A DNA stretch of 33,608 nucleotides from Pelomonas aquatica (GTDB lineage Bacteria; Pseudomonadota; Gammaproteobacteria; Burkholderiales; Burkholderiaceae_C). The DNA lies in assembly GCF_026712205.1 (NCBI RefSeq), contig NZ_JAPPUW010000035.1:1-33608 (forward strand). Reading direction: 5' to 3'. The position numbers and the translations under genes were made by a program. Of this stretch, positions 20,323 to 33,608 are shown piece by piece; positions within the stretch are counted from its first letter, which is position 1, and each line of letters begins with the position of its first letter. The notes beneath the pieces were generated by a model. It was not told the origin of the DNA and searched no databases. It saw nothing but the letters and a program-made list of their open reading frames with translations.

Positions 20323-20796
20323 ATGGACACCGCCGCTCCGCACGCTTCCGCCATCGACGGCCCCGACGCCCTCCCGGCCATCGTCATCGACACCCAGGTC
20401 GTCATGGACTGGCTGGTGTTCCGCGATGCACGCGTGGCGGCGCTGACCGCTGCCGTCACGTCGGGCGCACTGCGCTGGCTGGTGGCACCGGCGATGCGCG
20501 ACGAGATCCGCCATGTGCTGGGCCGCGGCGTGGCGGCCAGCTACACGCCGGACCTGGCCTTCATCGAGGCGCAGCTCGATGCGCACGCAGTCGCCGTCGA
20601 CGCCATCGCGCAGCAGCCTCTCGCCGGCCGACTGGTCTGCCGCGATCCCGACGATCAGAAGTTCATCGACCTCGCGCTGTCCGGCGGCGCACGCTGGCTG
20701 GTCTCGCGCGACAAGGCGGTGCTGGCACTGGCCAGGCGTGCGCTGCCGCGCGGGCTGCTGATCGTCAAGCCCGAGAACTTCAGGGCGTCGGAATGA
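20323..20796 (+). CDS. PIN-domain protein, putative orphan VapC-like toxin (COG1569-type)
   Basis: The only plus-strand gene, 157 residues. It has the acidic residues of a PIN ribonuclease: D23 in VIDTQVVMDW, E61 in MRDEIRHVL, D108/D110/D111 in CRDPDDQKFIDLA and D130 in VSRDKAVL. The CRDPDDxKF pattern fits the family labelled toxin component of putative toxin-antitoxin systems. PIN proteins are metal-dependent RNases; the target here is unknown. The first 15 or so residues are a nonconserved lead. No antitoxin gene is adjacent, because the neighbours are divergent rpsL and convergent rpoC. No clear ribosome-binding site precedes the ATG. Its stop lies 2 bases from the rpoC terminator stem. 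Confidence 0.85.
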   Translation: MDTAAPHASAIDGPDALPAIVIDTQVVMDWLVFRDARVAALTAAVTSGALRWLVAPAMRDEIRHVLGRGVAASYTPDLAFIEAQLDAHAVAVDAIAQQPLAGRLVCRDPDDQKFIDLALSGGARWLVSRDKAVLALARRALPRGLLIVKPENFRASE

Positions 20797-20829
20797 AAAA
20801 GCCGCCCGCGGCCTGAACCGGGGCGGCTT
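20795..20829 (-). terminator. intrinsic terminator of rpoBC
   Basis: A 9-bp stem (AAGCCGCCC at 20799-20807 with GGGCGGCTT at 20821-20829) and a 13-base loop are followed on the minus strand by TTTTT (20800-20796). It begins 23 bases past the rpoC stop. The same hairpin could also protect the 3' end of the convergent PIN transcript, but it lacks a T-run in that direction. Confidence 0.9.
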
Positions 20830-20852
20830 GAGGGGCGAAGGCCCCGTGGCGC

Positions 20853-25070
<4,218 letters not shown>

Positions 25071-25081
25071 GCATCTGCTCC

Positions 25082-29203
<4,122 letters not shown>

Positions 29204-29390
29204 AAACACTCCGTGTCGAGTGCATCCCCGGCCGTGGGACGCACCGCGTCGGCGACTGGCTGGCTCGCACACCCAGGACGGGCGGCTGCCTAGCTTGGTG
29301 GTTGGCCACTACCAACCGCTGGCGGACAACTTCGGCCCCGCAACAGATGCTGACCAAAGTCCGACCAAACTGGTTCTCTGCAGTCGGATC

Positions 29391-29448
29391 AGAGAACACG
29401 TGAAAGAACCGCGCATCATACCGCGCGCGGTTCTTTCAGCTGTTCTCT
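29391..29448 (-). repeat. 58-base inverted repeat between rplL and rpoB
   Basis: Arms TGAAAGAACCGCGC (29401-29414) and their exact complement (29425-29438) flank a 10-base loop. Beyond a two-base mismatch on each side, AGAGAACA (29391-29398) pairs with TGTTCTCT (29441-29448). This gives 22 bp in all, far longer than any other stem here. As RNA it could be an RNase III cleavage site, known in the same spacer of E. coli; as DNA it could be an operator. Confidence 0.75.
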
Positions 29449-29470
29449 ACGGGACAAACCCGCAAAGACG

Positions 29471-29502
29471 AAAAAGGGGAAGCCCGAAGGCCACCCCTTT
29501 TT
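29471..29502 (-). terminator. intrinsic terminator/attenuator after rplL
   Basis: AAAAAGGGG (29471-29479) pairs with CCCCTTTTT (29494-29502) and encloses a second GCC/GGC stem with a tetraloop. On the minus strand the stem ends in TTTTT. The structure is nearly symmetric, so it could also act on plus-strand transcripts. It stands 142 bases past the rplL stop, between rplKAJL and rpoBC. Confidence 0.8.
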
Positions 29503-29509
29503 TGAATCC

Positions 29510-29625
29510 GGACGACCCGGATTCGGCGAGGGAGCGGCGTCGCGAGCCGGTCGAGGTCGGGCCTGAGACGCGGAGCCGTACTGGCGTACGGCGAGCATCG
29601 AAGGCTCGAGATCGGCCGGCGCAGT
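29510..29625 (-). repeat. cluster of short palindromes, possible dispersed repeat unit
   Basis: Several perfect short hairpins follow one another: CGAGC/GCTCG (about 29597-29613), GCCGTAC/GTACGGC with a 4-base loop (29575-29592), and CGGATTC/GAATCCG next to the terminator (29504-29524). The arrangement resembles intergenic REP-like elements. Whether it recurs in the genome cannot be seen here. Confidence 0.35.
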
Positions 29626-29643
29626 AGCCGTGCCCTCGTCGAA

Positions 29644-30024
29644 TTACTTCATTTCGGCCTTGGCGCCGGCTTCGACCAGCTTCTTCACGGCGGCTTCGGC
29701 GTCGGCCTTGGAGATGCCTTCCTTGACGTTCTTCGGAGCGCCGTCGACCAGGTCCTTGGCTTCCTTCAGGCCCAGGCCGGTGATTTCGCGGACGGCCTTG
29801 ATGACACCGACCTTCTGGGCGCCGGCGTCGGTCAGGACGACGTTGAACTCGGTCTTCTCTTCAGCAGCGGCAGCGGCGCCGCCAGCCGCGCCACCGGCGG
29901 CCGGAGCAGCCATCGAAGCGGCGGACACGCCGAACTTCTCTTCAATTGCCTTGACCAGATCGTTCAGTTCCAGAACGGTCATGCTGTCCAGAGCGGTCAG
30001 GAAAGCGTCTTTATCGAATGCCAT
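29644..30024 (-). CDS. rplL: 50S ribosomal protein L7/L12
   Basis: Protein of 126 residues. The N-terminal dimerisation domain ([20 protein letters not shown]) is followed by an Ala/Gly-rich hinge (about 36-60). The C-terminal domain ([20 protein letters not shown], then [23 protein letters not shown]) recruits translation factors. Multiple copies bind L10 to form the stalk. It lies 51 bases after rplJ, behind the ribosome-binding site GGAACACATC, and before the rplL-rpoB attenuator. Confidence 0.98.
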   Translation of the reverse strand: MAFDKDAFLTALDSMTVLELNDLVKAIEEKFGVSAASMAAPAAGGAAGGAAAAAEEKTEFNVVLTDAGAQKVGVIKAVREITGLGLKEAKDLVDGAPKNVKEGISKADAEAAVKKLVEAGAKAEMK

Positions 30025-30075
30025 GATGTGTTCCTAAATAACAGATGGGTTGCGTGGATACGCGGTGTTCGTCGA

Positions 30076-30594
30076 TCAGGCTGCGGGCGCTTCGGCGGCA
30101 ACTTCGCCACCACCACGCTGTTGGGCCAGGGCAGCCAGCACGGCCGCGGTGCGTTGCACCGGCGACAGCAGCAGGCCGGCGATTTGCGACAGCAGCACTT
30201 CCTTGCTCGGGACGGATGCCAGCGCCTTCACGCCGTTCACGTCCAGAGCCTTGCCGCCGTAGGCACCGCCCTTGATGACAAGCTTGTCGTTGGTCTTGGC
30301 AAAGTCAGCGATGACTTTGGCAGCCGCGACAGCGTCTTCCGAAAAGCCGTAGATCAGCGGACCGACCATGCTCTCCGAGGCCGCCTCGAACGGGGTGCCG
30401 GCGACGGCGCGACGGGCCAGGGTGTTCTTCAGCACGTGAAGATAGACACCCTTGGCACGCGCGTCGACGCGCAGCTTGTTCAAGGCTTCCACGGTGAGGC
30501 CACGGTACTCGGCCAGCGCGAGCGTTTGCGACTTGGCGGCTTGCGCTGCCACGTCGGTCACGACGGCTGCTTTCTCGTTGCGATTGAGACTCAA
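30076..30594 (-). CDS. rplJ: 50S ribosomal protein L10, TTG start
   Basis: Protein of 172 residues: [20 protein letters not shown], then [20 protein letters not shown] and [14 protein letters not shown], followed by the C-terminal helix that holds L7/L12 dimers. L10 anchors the stalk to 23S rRNA. The first codon is TTG at 30594, preceded by GAGGAG with six or seven bases of spacing; no ATG stands near it. In E. coli L10-L7/L12 represses this message through its leader, and the 257-base spacer upstream is the likely counterpart. Confidence 0.96.
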   Translation of the reverse strand: MSLNRNEKAAVVTDVAAQAAKSQTLALAEYRGLTVEALNKLRVDARAKGVYLHVLKNTLARRAVAGTPFEAASESMVGPLIYGFSEDAVAAAKVIADFAKTNDKLVIKGGAYGGKALDVNGVKALASVPSKEVLLSQIAGLLLSPVQRTAAVLAALAQQRGGGEVAAEAPAA

Positions 30595-30851
30595 GGTCTA
30601 CTCCTCACGTTTGCTCCCTCGGCCTTGCGGCTTCGAGAGCGCCAGGGATTCAGCGACCATCTGATAAGAAACACGTCAGGAACGAACTTCTTTCAGCGGG
30701 ACCGCCATCTGCGCTGGTTCTCGGTCTTGCGACGTCGATTTAAGGGGTCTCCACCAGCGGTCTTGGATGACGCGCCGACCCGGTTGCCCGGGCCAGCGCC
30801 CCACCAATCTTGTCGCCCGGGGCCAGACTCGCCCCGAGCAGATTCTTTACG
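30595..30851 (-). promoter_or_regulatory. rplJL leader, candidate L10-binding autoregulatory region
   Basis: The 257 bases between rplA and rplJ contain no gene. On the minus strand they hold the GCAAGACCGAGAACC segment (about 30736-30722) and a hairpin near the rplJ ribosome-binding site (GCTCTCG with CGAGGGAGC, about 30612-30642). L10-L12 control of this leader is known in many bacteria; that this sequence does so is inferred from position. Confidence 0.5.
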
Positions 30852-31562
30852 TCAAGCCGCCGAGGCTTGAGCGTTGATCGACGCGATTTCGACGCGGGCG
30901 CCGACGCCCATCGTCGAGGACACGGCGACCTTGCGCAGGTAGATGCCCTTGCTCGACGCCGGCTTGGCCTTGTTCAGGGCCTCGATCAGCGCGCGCAGGT
31001 TGCCTTCCAGCTCGTCGGTGTCGAACGAACGACGGCCGAGGGTGCCGTGGATGATGCCGGCCTTGTCGACGCGGAACTGGACCTGGCCAGCCTTGGCGTT
31101 CTTGACGGCGGTGGCGACGTCCGGGGTCACGGTGCCGACCTTGGGGTTGGGCATCAGGCCGCGCGGGCCCAGGATCTGACCCAGGGTACCGACGACGCGC
31201 ATCGTGTCGGGCGAGGCAATGACCACGTCGAAGGGCATGTCGCCCGCCTTGACGCGCTCGGCCAGGTCTTCCATGCCGACGACATCGGCGCCGGCGGCCT
31301 TGGCTTCCTCGGCCTTGGCGCCTTGGGCGAACACGGCCACGCGCTTGGTCTTGCCGGTGCCGTTGGGCAGCACGACGGCGCCGCGCACGACCTGGTCAGA
31401 CTTCTTGGCATCGATGCCGAGTTGCACGGCGACGTCGATGGACTCATCGAATTTGGCGCTGGCCAGGCTCTTGACCAGGTCCAGGGCTTCGGTCAGCGCG
31501 TACAGCTTGGTCGACTCGACCTTGCCAGCCAGAGCCTTTTGCTTCTTGGTGAGCTTGGCCAT
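30852..31562 (-). CDS. rplA: 50S ribosomal protein L1
   Basis: Protein of 236 residues starting [20 protein letters not shown]. It has the two-domain L1 fold with the inserted domain [20 protein letters not shown], then [19 protein letters not shown] and [18 protein letters not shown]1 forms the mobile stalk at the E site and in E. coli represses its own operon. It starts one base after the rplK stop, so the two are surely coupled. Confidence 0.97.
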   Translation of the reverse strand: MAKLTKKQKALAGKVESTKLYALTEALDLVKSLASAKFDESIDVAVQLGIDAKKSDQVVRGAVVLPNGTGKTKRVAVFAQGAKAEEAKAAGADVVGMEDLAERVKAGDMPFDVVIASPDTMRVVGTLGQILGPRGLMPNPKVGTVTPDVATAVKNAKAGQVQFRVDKAGIIHGTLGRRSFDTDELEGNLRALIEALNKAKPASSKGIYLRKVAVSSTMGVGARVEIASINAQASAA

Positions 31563-31563
31563 G

Positions 31564-31998
31564 TCAGACCCCTTCCACGATGATGCCCATCGAGCGGGCG
31601 GAGCCGGCGATGGTACGAACGGCGGCGTCGATGTCGGCGGCCGTCAGGTCCTTGGTCTTGATCTTGGCGATCTCTTCCAGCTGGGCGCGGGTCAGCTTGC
31701 CGACCTTGTCCAGGTGGGGGCGCTGCGAACCCTTCTCGATCTTCGCGGCCTTCTTGATCAGCACGGTCGCCGGGGGCGACTTGATGATGAAGGTGAAGCT
31801 CTTGTCTGCGAACGCGGTGATGACCACCGGCAGCTTCATGCCTGGCTCGTAGCCTTGCTGAGTCTGGGCGTTGAACGCCTTGCAGAACTCCATGATGTTC
31901 AGGCCACGCTGACCCAGCGCGGGACCCACCGGCGGCGAAGGATTTGCCTTGCCGGCCGGAATTTGCAGCTTGATGAAGCCGACAATTTTCTTGGCCAT
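31564..31998 (-). CDS. rplK: 50S ribosomal protein L11
   Basis: Protein of 144 residues. The N-terminal domain ([20 protein letters not shown], then [20 protein letters not shown]) binds factors and thiostrepton-type drugs. The C-terminal domain ([25 protein letters not shown]) binds the GTPase-centre 23S rRNA. The proline-rich N-terminus is wild type. It heads a unit of rplK-A-J-L behind a candidate promoter, and a possible L1 operator overlaps its translation start region. Confidence 0.97.
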   Translation of the reverse strand: MAKKIVGFIKLQIPAGKANPSPPVGPALGQRGLNIMEFCKAFNAQTQQGYEPGMKLPVVITAFADKSFTFIIKSPPATVLIKKAAKIEKGSQRPHLDKVGKLTRAQLEEIAKIKTKDLTAADIDAAVRTIAGSARSMGIIVEGV

Positions 31999-32013
31999 GT
32001 TTTCTCCAATCCA

Positions 32014-32039
32014 GTGACCCTGCGGCCTCGCAGAATCAC
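32014..32039 (-). promoter_or_regulatory. candidate L1-binding hairpin before rplK
   Basis: On the minus strand GTGA, an asymmetric TT/GG internal loop, then CTGCG with CGCAG around AGGC, closed by TCAC, form a 26-base two-helix hairpin. It ends 15 bases before the rplK ATG, next to its GGAG ribosome-binding site. In E. coli L1 represses rplK-rplA by binding a two-helix, internal-loop structure in the same place. The assignment is by position and shape. Confidence 0.5.
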
Positions 32040-32164
32040 CTGAGTGCTAGCGCATCGGACTCGGGCCAGATCTTTCCGATCCAGTCCTTACCTTTGCTCC
32101 TCTTGTCCGCCTCTCGTTGCAGACTGGTCACGGGCCGACGTCAGGGTCGCCAGCCGAACCCGGA

Positions 32165-32194
32165 ATTCTACTCTGATGCTCGAAATTGAGGCAA
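32165..32194 (-). promoter_or_regulatory. candidate sigma70 promoter for rplKAJL
   Basis: On the minus strand TTGCCT (32194-32189), an 18-base spacer and TAGAAT (32170-32165) give a predicted start near 32158 and a leader of about 160 bases. The -10 box matches 5 of 6 and the -35 box 4 of 6 consensus bases. It lies in the 281-base nusG-rplK spacer. Confidence 0.6.
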
Positions 32195-32259
32195 TCAGTT
32201 CATTTGAAGCATCAGCGACGCCGGTCGGACCTTTTGCCTTAGCCCTGCGGGCAGCGGCG

Positions 32260-32289
32260 AAAAGTCTGACGACGTGTCGTCAGACTTTT
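32260..32289 (-). terminator. hairpin overlapping the nusG stop codon
   Basis: AAAAGTCTGACGA (32260-32272) pairs perfectly with TCGTCAGACTTTT (32277-32289) around a 4-base loop. The TGA stop of nusG (32282-32280) lies inside the stem. On the minus strand only four T close the stem, then CGCC follows, so termination may be partial. A translating ribosome at the stop would melt the hairpin. Confidence 0.7.
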
Positions 32290-32855
32290 TCAACCTGCGC
32301 GAAGTCCAGCTCGACCGGCGTGGCACGGCCGAAGATCGTGACCGACACACGGACCTTGGACTTGTCGTAGTTGACCTCTTCGACCGAACCGTTGAAGTCG
32401 GTGAAGGGGCCTTCCTTGACGCGCACGACCTCGCCGACCGTCCACTCGACCTTGGGCCGGGGCTTCTCGACGCCTTCCTGCATCTGGTTGACGATCTTCA
32501 TGACCTCGGCTTCCGAGATCGGGGCCGGGCGGTTCTTGGCGCCGCCGACGAAGCCCGTCACCTTGGACGTGTGCTTCACCAGGTGCCAGGACTCGTCATC
32601 CATGAACATCTCGACCAGCACGTAGCCGGGGAAGAAGCGGCGCTCGGTGACGGCCTTCTTGCCGTTCTTCAGCTCGACGACTTCTTCGGTCGGCACCAGG
32701 ATGCGGCCGAACTTGTCCTGCATGCCGGCGCGGTCGATGCGCTCGCGCAGATTGCGTTCGACGGCCTTTTCCATGCCCGAGTAGGCATGGACGACGTACC
32801 AGCGCTTGGGCGGGCCCGTCGGGGCTTCGGTCGTGACGACTTGTTCTTCAGACAT
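32280..32855 (-). CDS. nusG: transcription termination/antitermination factor NusG
   Basis: Protein of 191 residues. The NGN domain ([20 protein letters not shown], then [20 protein letters not shown]) binds RNA polymerase. The C-terminal KOW domain ([20 protein letters not shown]) binds Rho or S10. The acidic N-terminal lead of about 14 residues is variable. NusG raises elongation rate and couples transcription to translation. The start is 15 bases after secE; the stop lies in a hairpin stem. Confidence 0.98.
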   Translation of the reverse strand: MSEEQVVTTEAPTGPPKRWYVVHAYSGMEKAVERNLRERIDRAGMQDKFGRILVPTEEVVELKNGKKAVTERRFFPGYVLVEMFMDDESWHLVKHTSKVTGFVGGAKNRPAPISEAEVMKIVNQMQEGVEKPRPKVEWTVGEVVRVKEGPFTDFNGSVEEVNYDKSKVRVSVTIFGRATPVELDFAQVEKV

Positions 32856-32870
32856 TCGGATTCCTTGCGA

Positions 32871-33257
32871 TCAGCGCTTCCAGCCCAGGATCAGGTCGTA
32901 GAGCACCCATTCCAGCGTCTTGTCGGTCATCCACAGGAACAGCGCCATGACGACGACGAAGGCGAACACATAGCCCGTCATCTGGGTCGCTTCCTTGCGG
33001 GTCGGCCAGACGACCTTCTTGACCTCGCGCGACGAGTCGCGGCCGTAGGCGATCAGCGCCTTGCCGTGCTCGGACGTGAAGAAGGCCGCCACGCCGGCAG
33101 CCAGCAGCACGAGCAGCGAGGCCCACTGCACCAGCGCGCCTTGCTTGGCCAGGCCGTAATAGGCCGCCAGCGCGCCGATCAGCAGCAGCACCGCAGCGGC
33201 CAGCTTGGCCTTGTCGGCGCCGCTGGTCACGGTCTCGACTTGGGGAGGATTCGCCAT
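32871..33257 (-). CDS. secE: preprotein translocase subunit SecE
   Basis: Protein of 128 residues with three hydrophobic spans (about 18-37, 44-64 and 94-113), as in E. coli. The amphipathic cytoplasmic segment SSREVKKVVWPTRKEATQMT comes before the third. SecE clamps the two halves of SecY (encoded at 3901). The ATG at 33257 (MANPPQVETV) is chosen. A GTG seven codons upstream (33278) is in frame but has no ribosome-binding site, and relatives are about 126-128 residues long. Confidence 0.95.
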   Translation of the reverse strand: MANPPQVETVTSGADKAKLAAAVLLLIGALAAYYGLAKQGALVQWASLLVLLAAGVAAFFTSEHGKALIAYGRDSSREVKKVVWPTRKEATQMTGYVFAFVVVMALFLWMTDKTLEWVLYDLILGWKR

Positions 33258-33297
33258 CACTTCACTTTCACGCGCCACCTGGGGTGGCTGTTCGGAT

Positions 33298-33354
33298 GCT
33301 GCTGCGGCCCGTAGCCATCAGCAGCAAGGCCCGCCGAGATCTCTCCCGCGGGCC
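33298..33354 (-). promoter_or_regulatory. two adjacent hairpins between tRNA-Trp and secE
   Basis: Two 7-bp perfect stems, GCTGCTG/CAGCAGC (33298-33304 with 33319-33325) and GGCCCGC/GCGGGCC (33328-33334 with 33348-33354), fill most of the 141-base spacer. No T-run and no clear promoter are seen. They probably shape the processed mRNA end once the tRNA is cut out. Confidence 0.4.
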
Positions 33355-33398
33355 GATGCTTGGTTTGCCGGGATCCAACCGCCGTGATCAGTGGCGGG

Positions 33399-33474
33399 TG
33401 GCAGGGGCAGAGGGTCTCGAACCCCCAACCTTCGGTTTTGGAGACCGACGCTCTGCCAATTGAGCTATGCCCCT
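33399..33474 (-). tRNA. tRNA-Trp (anticodon CCA)
   Basis: A full cloverleaf is visible on the minus strand. The acceptor stem is AGGGGCA/TGCCCCT, the D stem GCTC/GAGC, and the anticodon stem TCGGT/ACCGA with loop CTCCAAA (anticodon at 33441-33439). The T arm is GGGGG-TTCGAGA-CCCTC, with discriminator base G, the identity base for tryptophan, and an encoded CCA end (33401-33399). It lies 14 bases after the tuf stop and before secE, so it is probably cut from a tuf-tRNA-secE-nusG transcript. Confidence 0.97.
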
Positions 33475-33488
33475 GTGGCCTTGAAAAC

Positions 33489-33608
33489 TTACTCGAGGAT
33501 CGTGGCGACGACGCCAGAACCGACGGTGCGGCCACCTTCACGGATGGCGAAGCGCAGGCCCTGCTCCATCGCGATCGGCGCGATCAGCTTCACGGTGATG
33601 CCGACGTT
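33489..33608 (-). CDS. tuf: translation elongation factor EF-Tu, second copy (3' end only)
   Basis: The last 39 codons and the TAA stop of a second tuf gene; the rest lies beyond the right edge. The 120 bases are identical to 15672-15791 of the complete copy, including synonymous sites, which points to gene conversion between the copies. It ends [16 protein letters not shown]. Its place before tRNA-Trp and secE is that of tufB in the ancestral proteobacterial order. Confidence 0.98.
   Translation of the reverse strand, partial: NVGITVKLIAPIAMEQGLRFAIREGGRTVGSGVVATILE

Larger units (their letters stand above)
29204..29643. other. structured rplL-rpoB intergenic region
   Basis: No gene is visible in these 440 bases. 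In transcription order they hold a cluster of short GC hairpins (about 29510-29625), an intrinsic terminator (29471-29502), a 58-base inverted repeat (29391-29448), a competing smaller hairpin (29373-29397) and a foldback near 29302-29319. No convincing sigma70 promoter was found, so rpoBC is probably fed by partial read-through from rplKAJL, as with the E. coli rplL-rpoB attenuator. Confidence 0.6.

Noticed and set aside
29415-29424. TATGAT in the loop of the inverted repeat as an rpoBC promoter -10 box
   Set aside because: No acceptable -35 hexamer lies 15-18 bases upstream on the minus strand.

Overview
The window is the large ribosomal-protein / RNA-polymerase cluster of a GC-rich betaproteobacterium. 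Gene order (tuf–tRNA-Trp–secE–nusG–rplKAJL–rpoBC–rpsLG–fusA–tuf–rpsJ–S10–spc–alpha), the protein sequences (for example L15 starting [11 protein letters not shown] and a long basic tail on S3) and the roughly 64% GC point to Burkholderiales, probably a Rubrivivax/Leptothrix/Roseateles-like lineage. The genus is an inference. Every gene is on the minus strand except one small PIN-domain gene, so transcription runs from high to low coordinates.

Layout in the direction of transcription. (1) 33608-29644: the 3' end of one tuf copy, tRNA-Trp(CCA), secE, nusG (its stop codon lies in a hairpin), then a promoter, a possible L1-binding hairpin, rplK-rplA, the rplJ leader, rplJ (TTG start) and rplL. 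(2) 29643-29204: a 440-base structured gap with an intrinsic terminator/attenuator and a 58-base inverted repeat. (3) 29203-20853: rpoB and rpoC, ending at a strong terminator that abuts the stop of a convergent lone PIN-domain gene (20323-20796, +). (4) 20290-15233: promoter, rpsL, rpsG, fusA, the complete tuf and rpsJ, ended by a GC-rich hairpin. (5) 15214-10142: a new promoter, then rplC-D-W-B, rpsS, rplV, rpsC, rplP, rpmC and rpsQ, closed by an intrinsic terminator. (6) 10107-9598: a Prx5-type peroxiredoxin gene between the S10 and spc blocks. (7) 9514-2629: a good sigma70-type promoter and the spc block rplN-X-E, rpsN, rpsH, rplF, rplR, rpsE, rpmD, rplO, secY, then infA, rpmJ, rpsM and rpsK. 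(8) 2602-121: another promoter, rpsD, rpoA, rplQ and an intrinsic terminator. (9) 118-1: the 5' end of what looks like a group II intron, starting three bases beyond the terminator T-run and running off the left edge.

The genes supply translation (30 ribosomal proteins, IF-1, EF-G, EF-Tu, tRNA-Trp), transcription (alpha, beta and beta' subunits, NusG) and protein export (SecY, SecE). Compared with the E. coli arrangement, the cluster is cut into more transcription units: rpsJ belongs to the str unit, rplC has its own promoter, and rpsD-rpoA-rplQ have their own promoter. I see no previously undescribed multi-gene system. The points that most deserve a second look are the group II intron end beside the rplQ terminator, the peroxiredoxin between S10 and spc, the solitary PIN gene, and the structured rplL-rpoB spacer.
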